A stretch of DNA of 64,000 bases from Ornithodoros turicata (GCF_037126465.1 NC_088204.1:76321807-76385806); one strand, 5' to 3'; positions 11,004 to 22,913 are shown, counted from the stretch's first letter. Notes: a model not told the origin generated them from the sequence alone. A program made the numbers and translations.

Positions 11004-12192
11004 TCTTCAACTGTTTTCAGCTGTGCTCTCTTCACATGTCCGCGTCTGTATACAACACATAGCCGCATCTGCCTCGCGAAGCTGATACGCAATCATGTAC
11101 ATAATGTTTTGTTTACGTTGTGTGCTACCACATCAGACATCAGATACAACAACTTTATTTTGATGTTGCTGCTGTTGATGATGATTAGGGTGTTTCATCA
11201 CAGCTGGTGACAGCCTAACCGCAATGCATGTGGTAGTAGGTGACTGACTGATGCGAGATTATCGTAGATCACGTTAGAGGGTAACATCTCATTACGGCAT
11301 AAAAGTCCCATCACGGTCGAAAATCCTTTAATCCCCCGAGTGTCTCATTACAGCCAAAATCTCATCACGCCCGAAGATGTTGCATTACGGCAAAAAAGAA
11401 GCATCCACCACGTAATGAGACCCCCCCCCCCCATCGGCCGTAATTATATACAATCCATTAGAGAACAGGACAGCGTTGAAACTAGGTCATTACAAAGAGC
11501 CCTTGTTAAACCGACTAAACACGCGCACACAGATGAACAATATATATATATATATTTAGCGGAAGTCCTTGGACCCAAAATAAACTTCTTTCGGTACCCC
11601 AGAACACAAACATACGATCAGCCTAAAGCGACCCGTACCCCAAGAGGGTACATCCACATGCGTATACGAGACACCATAACAGTATAGCCCAACACATTTT
11701 AACATTTCGGAGGCCATTCCACCTGATGGGAGGCAATATACGGGGTCAGCGAATAAAGCTGCCCCCCCCCCCCCCCCCCGTCCAGCTTGGCAGAGTAAAA
11801 GTGATCCCCATTTAGACTAAGTGTGGGCGATTTGGAGAACGACCGGCATTCCCAACTTCCGTTTCTGCTGCATCGCTCCTCCGAAATGGCTGCGATATCG
11901 CCTCTTGCACACGAGACGAGACAAAAAAAAAAAAAAAAAAGGTAACCAAGGGCCACTTTGAGCCAGTCTTTCCCGCATGGCTTCCAAGCTGCGTGGGGTA
12001 GCCACAGTTCCAGGAACGCGTGACCGCTTCTCGCAGTAAAAATGGAATGAGACTTGGAATGAGACTGGGAAAACTGATGGACGCAAACAACTTCGCGGTT
12101 GGCTTAGCAGCTGCGTACCACACGTAGCAATGAAATCTGAACGATTGTCCGATGAGAAGTTTATGACGTCAGTAATGACAAGTGCAATGAAA
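11004..12192. other. unassigned with minisatellite and C tracts
   Basis: Contains the degenerate short tandem pattern at 11285-11400, a C12 run at 11421-11432, an AT run near 11541-11556, an 18-base C run around 11762-11779 and a poly-A run near 11922-11940. A TTTATTTTGATG/CAACAAC fragment at about 11148-11180 resembles fragments near 20808 and 29692. No gene. Confidence 0.5.
11285..11400. repeat. degenerate short tandem repeat
   Basis: The motif CATTACGGCAAAA, or its variant CATCACGGTCGAAAA, recurs about five times at irregular 20-30 bp spacing (near 11290, 11310, 11345, 11363 and 11385). It is an old, diverged minisatellite or the subterminal repeat array of a transposon. Confidence 0.55.
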
Positions 12193-12271
12193 AGTACAAT
12201 CCGCGCACGAATCAATCAAACGAGTAATCACTCATTATTAGTTTGATCGTGCCGTGGATTGTACTTCTCGT
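12193..12271. repeat. imperfect inverted repeat, about 28-bp arms
   Basis: AGTACAATCCGCGCACGA with TCAATCAAAC on the left pairs with GTTTGATCGTG and GGATTGTACT on the right, around a loop centred near 12232. It is a small foldback of unknown origin. Confidence 0.7.
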
Positions 12272-13822
12272 ACAGTAAGGAGAATAAAAAAGAAAGAAAA
12301 CAAAAAAAGTGAAATCGTTTAATTTCTTTTGCTTTGCTATCGTGGAGGTTGCACAATTTCAGCGTCCCGCAAAGGCAGTGCGACGATCACGTGTTTGAGA
12401 CACGTGACCTTCTGAAGTCATGGACGGACCTACACTGTGGTTGCCCCTATGAAGCTGTCGCTTTAATAGTTTAATCATCTATTTGTTATTAATTTATTAT
12501 TACGAATATTATTAATCTATTAATATATATTACTAATTTATTATTTAATAATAATTATCTACGCGATGTCGATATTAGTCAATGAGATGCAAGCTCTCGA
12601 GGCCACTTCCATTCGGAGCAGTGACGTCGCAGAAGCCGTAATCATTTCTATTGGTTCCCGAGCGGGTGGAAGCTGAGTTATCTCTCTTTGCGCGTTATGA
12701 ACTTTCAAGCTGCAGCGTCATTTATTAAGTGTTCCACGGCCATCTTCGACTTGACTCCGCTTGGGTGTATGCTTAAGTACCTATAGAACCTATATAGGGT
12801 ACCTATATACATATACCTGTATAAGGCACCTAAAAACCTATATAAGGTATAACGTGTTAATATCAGGCTCAAAATTATTTAGCACGCCAAATGGCCAAGT
12901 AACTGGAGTGTGGGCAAACAAAACGCAGAAATTATAACTTCCGCCCGCGACCGCGAGTTGAACCTCGAATCATTCGTGCTGGTTGGTAACGCTTCACGGT
13001 CAGCGGCCCCATTCTGAAAGTCGGCTTCACCCCTAGCATGTGTGCTCTAGGAGAAGCGTTCTTCAGAGAACACTTCTCGCAGAACTTCCCATTCCATACT
13101 CCTGCCATAGGCGTACTTCTCCTCGACAATTTTACTTCCCTCGTTCGCCTTTCCAATGTCGAGGAAAAATATCAAGTGGAGCTTTACATCGCCATGAAGG
13201 AACCTAACCCCGCCCAAATATGGCCAGTGCCGGATGGTTTGAAGGAGCAGAAAAAGTCATCTAAAGAATTTTCAGTTCCGAAGGTGTTGCGAAAGTATGC
13301 ATCTTGACTTGATGATTAACACAAAAATTTTCTCTGTACGCGATACTCTTGATAGAAAAAGAAAACGCACACACACTCAAACATCACCGTGCGCATTCCC
13401 GCTCAACTCGCTCCACAGGGTGAAACGAGGAGGAGAAGGAGGAGGAGGAAAAAACGTCATCGGTGATGTCATTACGGTTCAAAGAGGCGGCCGCGCTCCT
13501 ATCGAGGTCAGCGCTGTCCAGTTTTCTTTTTCGTTGCTTTCAAACCCTGTCAAGTGGCGAATAATGGCGAACTTCGAAGTGCCTGTGGAATATCGACACG
13601 TGTTGTCACTTTCAGGGTGGAAAATTGGGACTCTGCAGAGATGCAGAATGATGATGAGCTGAACGCCGTACGGTGATATACCTTACATGTCGGCGGGTGC
13701 AAACTTAACCGGCATTGTCGGTCACCCTGAGGTAGCCAAACCAAAAGGCGCTGGGACAGCTCGGATGAAATCGAACAAGCGGCGTGTTTGTGCCGTCCAT
13801 GTTTATAGCCTGCCTCGTCTAT
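12272..13822. other. unassigned, AT-rich block inside
   Basis: An AT-rich island of about 80 bp (12478-12560) and a run of short CCTATATA/GGTACCTATA-like repeats (12775-12855) stand out. GGAGGAGAA repeats lie near 13430-13450. No domain-bearing frame. Confidence 0.45.
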
Positions 13823-14062
13823 TAGACGAGTTTAGAAAATCCCAGTGCTCTTTGCGCACGCACTGCATCCTGGGCGCTTGCTGAGCGGGGGAACGAAGAC
13901 TAATCCTTCACATTTCGCTTTCCCTGACCTTGACACGTCGTGGACAACGGACCGGTAGGGGAGAAATCGGAACAGTTTGAAGGTCAACCGTTTCTTCCGT
14001 ATTAGTAAACTCCCACAGTTCAAAGCGACGCTAAGCACTCTGGGATTTTCTGAACTCGTCTA
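13823..14062. mobile_element. MITE family E, intact copy
   Basis: The 240-bp element begins TAGACGAGTTTAGAAAATCC and ends with the inverse (GGATTTTCTGAACTCGTCTA). The interior includes GAGCGGGGGAACGAAGA, ACACGTCGTGGAC and GTAGGGGAGAAATCGGAACA. The copy at 22236-22881 carries the same interior plus a SINE. No coding capacity. TSD not clear. Confidence 0.85.
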
Positions 14063-15680
14063 TTCTCGTTGTTTAGCTCGATGATTGGTAAGCTGACGAT
14101 AAACTGCGGTGGTTTATGACATTGTTTGGCTGTGTTGGTCTTTGTAACGGTCAACTGATACACGACGTGAGGATGTCTGCTACCATAACGTGCCGGCGAC
14201 GCCATTGAGATAGGTCCACTGGATTGTGTCTGACAACGTATCGGCAACACACCTCCAGCTGAATGAGACATTATCTGAATTACTTAAAAGTTGCTAATCT
14301 AAGCGATGTATTAGCGATCACAGCGATGCAGCGATAATTTCGAAGTTTGGACTGAAACAAACGCTAGTGTTGCGCTGTGTTTACACTAATTGCCGCCACG
14401 CAGCAGAACAACAGTAACAATCATCACGATAAGGAACACGACACAGAACACACACAATCCACCTAGTCAGGAAGGTCGCGCGAGACAAAAGCGAGCTCCA
14501 GCGGGGACAGATTGACATTTTGATTGATTTGTTTTTTTTTTATTGATTCTATAACGTTGTTCGGGGATTTTGCAATGAGGGTGGCCTCCACAAATCTCAC
14601 GGCGTAACCTTGAACGATGTCTGCGGACCAAATGTTCGTTTACTGTACCTGACAAATGAAATAGAAATTTTAAAAAATTAGAAAGAAACACTTCTTCCAG
14701 CGCTGCCGCTTACGGCGTCGTTCCGGGTGAAAAATATCGGACAACGTTTCTCCAAAGCAACCAGCCTGCTGTACCGTAGTGACGTCAGAATGACGTAAGC
14801 GGCTGGTCGGCTCCTTCCGGGCACTGTCACCGTTGAGCACGATCGCGATTTTTAAAACCAAATTCCGCTACATGTATACGTCCGTTGAATGAGTCACTTC
14901 GCATGGTGCATTTTAATAGGCAGGTTAACAGATTGGTTTTTTAGAAATGGTAGCGATTGAGGTGCCCTCTGAGCTCCTTCAACCTACTCTCAGAAAGGCT
15001 GGGACCGGTGCCAAACGGGAAAGTGCTCTGACAAATGGAGGTTTACCCTTCGTTTTGCTCGGTGCAGCTAGTAACACTCGACAAGTGTAAGGCAAGCTTC
15101 TCCTGGCTCACTCGTGCTTTAGGTGAAGCCGACTTACGGGATGACCGCACCGATCACAAAGAACAGCGCGCTAATGGCAAGTGATAAAAAACTGAGATTT
15201 TCGGAACTGTCTTAAGTACTTTAAGAACTATTTTGTAATCTTATGTCAAATGCTTAAATGGGTGTTGAGACACTTCGTCTCAAGTTATTGCGGATAAATG
15301 TAAAATGAAATTGAATGATGACGGCTAAAATGAAATTAGCATTTGCATCCATGTGCATTTGCATCCAATCATAGCTATAGTTCTACACCCTTCCATCGAT
15401 TCCCACCTACTGGAAGTCTATGTTGCCCCCTTCTGAGAGCATATAAGACTGTGAGGACATTTAAATCAAAGCAAGATCGAGAGAATAGAACCTCAAGACA
15501 GCGTAGTGTGTTACTCACGTACGGAGACCCGTCCTGAAATTACATGCACACTGCACATCACACCCCCACCCTCCGGAATACCATTGCTTTCTCCCCCATT
15601 TTAGACGACCACCCATAGAGGTACAAAGCCGTAAAGCACGACGACAGGGTCTAGCCATCTGACCTTAGCAGAATGAAAGA
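14063..15680. other. unassigned sequence
   Basis: No gene or element boundary recognised. The region contains one TGACGTCA palindrome (14780-14787) and a T run near 14531-14540. Short frames without motifs only. Confidence 0.45.
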
Positions 15681-16751
15681 TCATCGACCCCTTTTTTTCG
15701 CATCTTTCCTCCTTTCCACCTCGCAAATGGTCCTTGCTTCCCGGAACGTCTTCGCGTTGCGTTCGAAATAAAAGCAGAAACGAACAGTAAAATAAGCAGA
15801 CCCATCGCCAGACAGAATAACACGCGAGAATCCCCCACCCCCTCCTTTTCTTGCTCTGTCCCTGAACATCGTCAGCTTCATCATCGGGCAGCATCGAGAA
15901 AAATTACGCGAATAAAAAAGGTAACACTGATACAGATCCAAAAGGACTGAAGACAAAGGAGAGCTTGATACGAAAAACAGAAAGCGCGGGTGATAGCGTG
16001 AGGCCGACAGACCCAAAATATTATCCGAAACGTCATCGTCCATGTCGTTTCGGAAAACAAAATAAAAACAAAACGAGGGAAAAAGGTCCGGATAAAGAAA
16101 AATGGAACGAGCGATAGGGTGAAGGGGAACGGAGAAGGACCAAAATAAATAGCCGAAACGTCGTCGGCCGTGTCGAGAACGGGGTTGCCAACCGCAGCAC
16201 CGCTTTGTATCAAGGTCGGGACACTCCCCTTCTGTCTGGCAGGCGACGACCCCTGGGAGAGGAGGAAGGGGTATGAAAGGAGAGACCCGGGGTTTCCGCC
16301 CTCGCAATCTTCCCCCGGACAGAAAATCGACCGTGGGCCCCGGGCTCGAACGATGTGTCTGAGCCGTGGCTGCTAATGCGAGAGGTTGTTCACCTCTTTC
16401 GATGGGGGCGGCTACGGTTCTTTTTTGTGCCGCGAAGGGACGCTCGAGTTTCTCGGAAATGGAAGCGGGGAAATCAAAGATATTTTTTTTTGTGCCATTA
16501 TAAATAGAAGTGTTCCGGGAAATAAAGGCCGGACCGAATTCCGTTTTGCTTCCGATATACAACGTAACGCAAAGAGCCCGATTCTCGTGTGGCGTGTTTT
16601 TTGGCGTATCCGAATTGAGAATTCGATTAATGCGTCCTCGATGAGAATAAAACGAGCGGGATGAGAACTGAAACGAGGGAAAGAAACGCGAAATTACGGA
16701 CTTGGCTTGACGAATTGCCGAACTGTCACCGGCGTAGTTCTCTTTACACAA
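15681..16751 (-). other. 356-codon open frame, unrecognised
   Basis: Longest open frame of the window. The conceptual product has low-complexity and aromatic-rich stretches (FSFLYPDLFPSFCFYFVF region) and no domain I can name. A stop-free run this long is unlikely by chance at this base composition, so it is recorded. There is no recognisable start context, and the nucleotide sequence contains an imperfect direct repeat (about 16011-16050 and 16139-16177, sharing CCGAAACGTC and CATGTCG or CGTGTCG), more suggestive of non-coding DNA. Not called as a gene. Confidence 0.2.
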
Positions 16752-16809
16752 GGTTGCGCATTAGTTTTTGTTTGTTTGTGTGTGTGTGGTGTTTAGTATA
16801 CTTTATGTG

Positions 16810-17529
16810 AGGGTTCCCGGTCTTCGGTATTTACCGAAAAGCACCGATAAACGTACGCCGGTAAATTTTTTACAAGTTCGGTTCAATAATTATTTCACCG
16901 ATTGTCGTCGAAATGTCGACTTCAAATGTCGTCTTGATTTCATTTCCCGTCCCTTCGCTCTGAACTGGTTGGCAGCGGACAGTGGACATGAGGTCGTTCT
17001 TGAAAGAACAGATATTTCGTATTTAGCTTCGCAGGATCCTAGTGAGGATCCACGAGCTAGTCAGGATCCAGGCTAGTTACAAATAGATCTGCATAATGAG
17101 AATAGGTCTGTTCGATCAGGAAGAGCCTCAGCTAGTGCCTAGAGACCATGGAGTGCACCAATGCGAACTATTCGCCTATTCTGCGAACACTGAAAAGTAG
17201 CACACGGACCGACTGAATGGTTTGCCTTCCACAAGAAAGCTCCGATGATAATTCCTTACAGTGAGAAGAGCGCTGTGCGATGTCACCTGCATCACTAACA
17301 TGTACCTCACAAACGTATCAACTCCTGATTTTAACAGTTGGCATTGTAACGAAAAAAAGGAAAAAAAAAAACACAAGGACAGAGTGTTGGTTCACTGGGA
17401 AACTCCCGTCACGTTCCCCGCCGATTTCCACCGGGTGTCTTCACGTTTCAAAATATTACCACCGAAAGACACCGATTCCTGGAGAGCGAAATAGCCACCG
17501 ATTTCTCCCACCGAAAACCGGGAACCCTA
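16810..17529. mobile_element. hAT-type element, near-perfect TSD
   Basis: The ends AGGGTTCCCGGTCTTCGGT and the inverse-like CGAAAACCGGGAACCCTA form a TIR. TTTATGT flanks both sides (16802-16808, 17530-17536), with the eighth base differing. The end sequence resembles the TAGGGTT start of 8647-9056. The interior (about 720 bp) includes a GGATCC-rich short repeat at 17032-17072. No transposase frame recognised. Confidence 0.7.
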
Positions 17530-17902
17530 TTTATGTCTCTGACCAATAGCGCGGCCGGCAACCAGGGACAAAAACCACACGGACCAGCTTGACAAGGTAA
17601 GAAAGTGACAGATTTGACAGACTGGTGTAATAAACAGAAAGTGTAGATAGTTATCACGATAGAAAGGTGGAGTAAAAGCCTGCGCCGAGAAACATGACCC
17701 CGTTACATAAGGTCATACACAGATACACACTAAGATGCTGTTTTTGTGCCGGAGACAACGAGAGAGATCTTTTTTTTTTTTTTACATCACAACTGCGTGA
17801 CGCAAAACAGTATAAGCAAAGCAAAGGACGCGGGACTGAGAACGATAACGTTTCTCTGATTACAACTGCCTACCCTGTTTCTCTTTGTTAATTTTTTATT
17901 GC

Positions 17903-18165
17903 GTAGTAGCACTACTAGCACCGCGAAGCAGCTGCGGCTATGAGCGCCGTACAGACCTGGGCAGATGAAGAGAACAGCAGGAAGAAATGTGATATAGCGG
18001 GGAGGGAGTCAGTATGCGTCCTTGGCAGACTTCAGGGGGAACTTCACCGACACCTGTCCGCGAAAATGTGCCAAAAAACCCGAGGAAGCCGCCGGACGAG
18101 ACAGCTGGTGGTGGTATTGGATCAACATCACCTGCCAGTGACCTTGGGGTTACTGCAATGGAGCA
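17903..18165 (-). mobile_element. SINE family A, diverged copy
   Basis: The reverse strand carries the family 3' end: on the plus strand, AGCACCGCGAAGCAGCTGCGGCTATGAGCG at the left, then CAGCAGGAAG, GACTTCAGGGGGAACTTCACCGACA and the degraded tRNA-like head near 18110-18160. It is clearly older than the copy at 21337. Confidence 0.7.
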
Positions 18166-19184
18166 GATGTTATATACGTTATATAGGCTGTACGTCGCTG
18201 GTCAGACCACAATGAACAGAATTTTCCCGATGGCGTTCTCCCGGTACCACTGCAGGCTAATTCCGCGACTCTCATCGGAGCACCGTTCCAGGAACATTAG
18301 AGCATGCACCCAGTCAACAGAGTAACGACCCCCCCCCCCCTCCATGCGCCGCCGCCATCACTTCAGAAATTCCCGGTAATCTAAGCACCCCCCTTGCCAT
18401 TTCAAAGCTAGGCATAATCACAATCCACCGACCAAAACCCTGATAAAATATATACCGAGCAGAAAAAGAACGCATAGCGTCTTCTCGGAAAACACTACCC
18501 CCCCCCCCCCCACCATGTCACAGCCCCACTCCCCCCCAACTCCAAATTACCGCACCGTCCTGCAGCAACAGCAGACGGTCCACAGACGCACGGAAGACCC
18601 CCCCCCCACCTCCTCCTCCTCACACGCCCCCCTATCATCATCATCGTCGTCGTGGCAGCCTGGAAACAATGCACGGCTGTTACCGAATCGTCCCCCCCCC
18701 CCCCCTCTCGTCCCTTCCCCCGAGTCATCCAGCGAGAGTCCGAGGAACTTTATTGTCGTTGTCAGACGACGCCGAATTCTGGGAAACCGAAACTGATGTG
18801 CCGAACCGTGTTTCTGGTGGACGCGACGTTTCGTGAAAAGTCGGAGGAGGAGGAGGAAGGAGGAGGGTGCAGAGAAAGTGGGGGGGACCAGCATCTAATT
18901 TGCCCCAATCCGTGGAAAAAGTCGTTTCTCGGACTCGCACGGAGGATGCTTCGCGTTTCTGCGTCTGTGCGTGCGATATGGATGAGATACGAGTATAGCG
19001 GGAAGCCTTCGGTCCGTTCCTCGTCTGCTTGGGAACGAGGCGTCACTTCTTCTGCTATCTTTTGTTGCTACGCGCAGAGGGGGCCAATGACCGAAGGGTA
19101 TCTCGTGCAGAGACCGCGAGAGAAACGAGGGCGTTATCGCTCCTTTGGTACAAATTAAAGCGGAAAGGTCTCGATCCCGAGCAA
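18166..19184. other. unassigned, C- and CCT-rich
   Basis: Many C runs (about 18329-18340, 18497-18511, 18599-18607, 18693-18707) and TCC/TCA triplet repeats on one side, GGA repeats (18845-18867) further on. Several open frames exist in all phases and are proline-, serine- or acid-rich artefacts of this composition. Confidence 0.5.
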
Positions 19185-19487
19185 TATTATTATTTTTTCG
19201 TGTTGGCGCCGCGAAGCAACCGCGCCTATGAGCGGCGTTCAGATGTGGGCAGATGGAGAGAGGACTGCAGCAAGAAGTGGGGGAACAAGGGAGTTTGTAT
19301 GCGTGCTGGGCCGACTTCAGGGGGAACCGCGCCGATATTCGTCTGGAAAGTCTTTCGGAAAACCCATGGAAACCTCGGACACTACAGCCGGTGGTAGGAT
19401 TCGAACTCACCACCTCCCAGTCTTCAGCACGGCCTTGGCTACCTCCAACAGGAGTGACGCCATAACCCGCTCGGCAATGCCTCTGGT
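19185..19487 (-). mobile_element. SINE family A with 12-bp TSD
   Basis: Full-length copy flanked by GATCCCGAGCAA (19173-19184 and 19488-19499). The A-rich tail, read on the plus strand as TATTATTATTTTTTCG, lies at the left. The 3' body follows, and the tRNA-like head with the inverted B box (GGATTCGAACTCACCACC) lies at the right. The head variant is the GGCATTGCCGAGCGGG type. Confidence 0.9.
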
Positions 19488-19874
19488 GATCCCGAGCAAA
19501 ACCTAACAATCTACATATACATAAGAAAAACAAACAAATAATTTGCTTCCGTGATGTGATGTGATAGAAAAAGAAAAAAAAAGGGGGGGGGATTTAAGTC
19601 ACGACAAAGTCAGACTTGTTACCCAAAGGAGATACCCCAGTAGTTGGAGGCCCGGGATACAAACATCCCGAATTAGTGGGAACACTCGTAACAAACGAGG
19701 GACCAGAAAGTCTCACAAAGTGTCCATCAGATGAGTTTCTCCGAGGAAACGTACGAGTGCTTTTTGAACGCAGCCGCTTGCTGACTGAATTTGCTTCTCC
19801 TTGGTGTTATGTGATCGTGATTTGATACAAAGTAAGGAAATCGTGCTCTCGTTCTAGTACACAGTCGTTTAATC
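19488..19874. other. unassigned sequence
   Basis: Short A/G runs near 19566-19591. Otherwise unremarkable, no gene. Confidence 0.45.
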
Positions 19875-20045
19875 ATACTTGGTGGTTTTACGTTGCGAGA
19901 AAACTAATGATCACGAACGGTCTGTGCATTAATTGTGTCACTCGCGGAAGACGGCGTGCCTACGCTACTCGTACCCTGTCAGTCAAGTTGCAGGCTGGTG
20001 GAGTGGGCTGCAAGTCCACGAGCTGGATGGAACCACTTCAAAACG
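19875..20045 (-). mobile_element. SINE family B, degenerate fragment
   Basis: Resembles the body of the intact copy at 30065-30345 (TTTTACGTTGCGAGA, GATCACGAACGGTCTGTG, TCGCGGAAGACGGCGTGCCTA, GTACCCTGTCAGTCAAGTTGC). The tRNA-like head is lost and an internal part deleted. Confidence 0.6.
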
Positions 20046-20177
20046 CGAGGAATCGTGAGAAATAGACCACCTCTCCGTAAGGGAAAGCACGCGGAAGGAA
20101 GAAACCCAACAATAACTTGCTTTACTGCGCCTCCCAGTCAATGTAACGTGTAGATCAAACGAAATATTTTTTTTCTC

Positions 20178-20385
20178 GCGTTTGCGCCGCGAAGCAACTG
20201 TTGCTATGAGCGGCGCGTACAGATATGGACAGATGGAGAGAGGACAGTAGGAAGGAGTGGATTGAACAGGGGGGTTAGTATGTGTCCTGGGACAACTTCA
20301 AGGAGAACTGTGCCGACATTCGTCCTGAAAGTGTGCGGGAAACCCCGGAGAAAACCTCAGACATGTCCCAGTCTCGGCGTGCATA
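20178..20385 (-). mobile_element. SINE family A, head missing
   Basis: The plus strand reads GCGCCGCGAAGCAACTGTTGC through GAGAGAGGACAGTAGGAAGG and GTGCCGACATTCGTC to CAGACATGTCCCAGTCTCGGCG, where similarity stops before the full head. It is therefore 5'-truncated or rearranged. Confidence 0.75.
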
Positions 20386-21008
20386 TATTGACCATCCTAA
20401 CAAATTATTACTCTATTATTTATTTTTTATTATTATCGTTATACATCTTTTTTATCTTTTTATTGCCATGTACCGCAGGTCTCAATATGAATATGTTCCT
20501 GAATACGCTACTCGATGTGTTATGTTTTGTATCATGTGTACTATAGGTATGCGTGTGTATGTCCAAGTCCTTCCCTCTACCGTCTACGTGCGTCAATATC
20601 AAGGCTTAATAATATTATTATTATTATTATTATTTACTATTATTATTATCGTTGATCTAGCTTACTTTCCAGTACATATGCAGGCCTAAACGTCCTTGTC
20701 GGTTAAAGCGAAAGCAGTACTTGAATGGTTGCATGCATACGTGGATTACAAATCACAAGTAATCCATGACATCGGTTGTTAGTCTCACAATTCGCCGACT
20801 TCTACCACAACAACAACGACAACTTTATTTTAAGATGATGAATGGAAAGTTTCATCCGTGCATCAACGTGGGACACGAGTGTAGGGTACACGAAATTTAG
20901 TTTCGCCCCGCAGCGACCACTATGCCACGCAAGGTGGTAAATTCGATTGAAATTTAGAAAAAAATAAATCGCGCGGGCAACCTAGTCAACATTTGGGACA
21001 ACGGTATA
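20386..21008. other. unassigned, AT-rich with ATT microsatellite
   Basis: ATT-type repeats at about 20408-20432 and 20608-20650. A fragment at about 20805-20940 (ACAACAACGACAACTTTATTTTA then GATGATGAATGG) resembles 29692-29740, so it is probably part of another dispersed repeat. Confidence 0.5.
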
Positions 21009-21179
21009 CAGGGTGTTTGCTCTAACGTGGCCAGAAATTATATTTAAAGCGAGCGATAAAAGAAAAGCAAGTGGTATTTTTCTGCTACTTGAGTAAGAAA
21101 CAGGTATACTGCTTCACTACTGGTACCTGTTTCTTAGTACCGCCCTGTATATACACACCCTGTACACGCAAACACCCTG
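21009..21179. mobile_element. short MITE with CAGGGTGTTTGC ends
   Basis: CAGGGTGTTTGC at the left and GCAAACACCCTG at the right are exact inverses. An inner pair GTAAGAAACAGGTA/TACCTGTTTCTTA (about 21091-21137) forms a second hairpin. 171 bp, no coding. Confidence 0.65.
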
Positions 21180-21336
21180 CATATAACACAGAGGCGAAAG
21201 AGGGACATTTATCTTTTCCATCAACTGAGGTACGGTACGGCAACTGTTGCGGTGAATCACCTCGTTCCATCGTGATTCGCGTAGTAGTTGTTGTTTCCAC
21301 CAACTGAGAATCGTCGGAACTTTTTCATACTGTTCT

Positions 21337-21635
21337 TTTTTATTTATTTATTGCGTGTTAGCGCCGCGAAGCAACTGTGGCTATGAGCGGCGTACAGATG
21401 TGGACAGATGGAGAGAGGACAGCTAGAAGGAGTGGATGAAACAGGGGGGTTAGTAGTATTCGTCCTGGGCCGACTTCAGGGGGAACTGTGCCGACATTCG
21501 TCTGGAAAGTCTTCGGAAAACCTCAGGCAGCACAGCCGGCGGTAGGATTCGAACCCACCACCTCCCAGTCTTCAGCACGACCTTGGTTACCACCAACGAG
21601 CGGACGCCTTAGCCCACTCGGCCATGCCGCTGGTC
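21337..21635 (-). mobile_element. SINE family A with 11-bp TSD
   Basis: Best-preserved copy of the GGCATGGCCGAGTGGGC head type. CATACTGTTCT flanks it at 21326-21336 and 21636-21646. The T-rich tail (TTTATTTATT) is at the left, the body has the GCGGCGCTAACA-type 3' end, and the B box reads GGTTCGAATCC on the minus strand. Confidence 0.92.
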
Positions 21636-21646
21636 CATACTGTTCT

Positions 21647-22235
21647 ACAACAAATAAAATCGCGCCTGCCTGCGCAGTTGTCTTCTTTTCCGAATCTGTA
21701 TTCTGTTTTTTTTTTGTTTTTTTTTTATACCTTATCCTTATACTTTATCTTGGCACATTTTTTTTTTTTTTTTCTTCCTGTATTTCCAGGTTGCGAAAGT
21801 GAAAGGTCGTATTTTCGATCGCCTTCCTTCCCGCGCCTTTGACCCGAAAACACGTCAGGGATTGCGTAACCATATTTACGACTCGGCGCTCTTCACGAGA
21901 ACAGCGTTTCGCAAACATTTCTCATTCACTCTCCGGTTTTGCTTTCGAAAGCACGGCACGGCCAAGGTTCCTATACTACTACCGACTGTTTTATAATGCT
22001 CAACTTACTCGGAAGGAAACCTCGTATATGTTCCCACACCGGTTGCGTGGCGAACACGCCGGAATCGATCCGTTCGCCTATCGTATCCAGAATGCTATAT
22101 AGTTGAGTGCGCTTTCTTCGCGTTTTCTTAGGCGGTAACTTCGCTGGCTGAAGTTATATGCACGGATTTAGTAAATGACAGGAAGATATTGAAGATGTTG
22201 GGACGCGTTGGGTAGCGGTGAAGCGCAAAAGGTAA
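21647..22235. other. unassigned sequence with T runs
   Basis: T-rich segments at 21705-21730 and 21757-21772. The rest is unremarkable with no recognised domain. Confidence 0.45.
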
Positions 22236-22881
22236 TAGACGAGTTCAGAAAATCCCAGTGCTCCTTGCGCACGCATTGCATCCTGGGAGCTTGCTGAGCG
22301 GGGGAACGAAGAATAATCCAGAAGATGTGGGTTCGATCCCTACAGCTGGCTAACCTTTTCAGTGACTTTCATCTTTCGTCGTTGATTTCTTAGGCAACTT
22401 GAGGCTTTGTTTGTATCTGTCCCTTCTATGTTGTTCCAGCCTCAGAACATCAGTTTCTCTCTTGTTCAACAGGTGCCGCTTGCGTCGATTTCCGTCGTAT
22501 GAATGTGTATATGAGTGAGCAAAAAATGTAAGAGTGAAAGGAGGGTGAGTGAGAGTGAGTGGCTGGTTTGTCGTCCCTTCAGATGACGCACCCCGAAAGT
22601 CGCTGGAAAGGCGTGTTAGCTTAGCTCAATTGGTAGAGCCCTGGACCGGTAATCCAGAAGATGTGGGTTCGATCCCTACAAGTGGCTAACCTTTTCAGTG
22701 ACTTTCATCTTTCGTCGTTGAATCCTTCACATTTCGCTTTCACTGACCCTGACACGTCGTGGACGATGGACCGGTAGGGGAGAAATCGGAACAGTTTGGA
22801 GGTCTCCCGTTTCTTTCGTATTAGTAAACTCCCACAGTTCAAAGCGACGCTAAGCACTCTGGGATTTTCTGAACTCGTCTA
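22236..22881. mobile_element. MITE family E, copy interrupted by SINE D
   Basis: Same ends as 13823-14062 (TAGACGAGTTCAGAAAATCC and inverse). Similarity to the intact copy stops after GAACGAAGAATAATCC (about 22320) and resumes at AATCCTTCACATTTCGC (about 22724). The intervening 400 bp is SINE D sequence. AATCC at both junctions is either a short TSD or shared sequence, since the SINE itself contains TAATCC. Confidence 0.8.
22316..22723 (+). mobile_element. SINE family D, permuted dimer
   Basis: The order is: tRNA 3' half (GATGTGGGTTCGATCCCTAC), tail (CTTTTCAGTGACTTTCATC, TGTTCCAGCCTCAGAACATC), a unique body with GTCCCTTCAGATGACGC, then a nearly complete tRNA-like unit (GCTTAGCTCAATTGGTAGAG, loop with GGT anticodon position, B box GGTTCGATCCC) and the beginning of the same tail again. 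The cloverleaf is spoiled by four extra bases between T arm and acceptor, so this is a retroposon rather than a tRNA gene. Confidence 0.75.
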
Positions 22882-22913
22882 TTCATTAGTGTAAGGATAT
22901 AATTCGTGGGTGG

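Noticed and set aside
11285..11400. CRISPR-like array of spaced repeats
   Set aside because: Repeat copies are diverged and spacing irregular; the genome is eukaryotic.
18895..19533. 212-codon open frame on the minus strand
   Set aside because: Its middle is a TSD-bounded SINE A copy, so it cannot be an ancestral coding region.
22615..22690. tRNA-Thr-like cloverleaf (GGT anticodon position, intact A and B boxes)
   Set aside because: Four extra bases separate the T arm from the matching acceptor strand, and the unit is attached to a tail repeated at 27243 and 60640. It is a SINE head.
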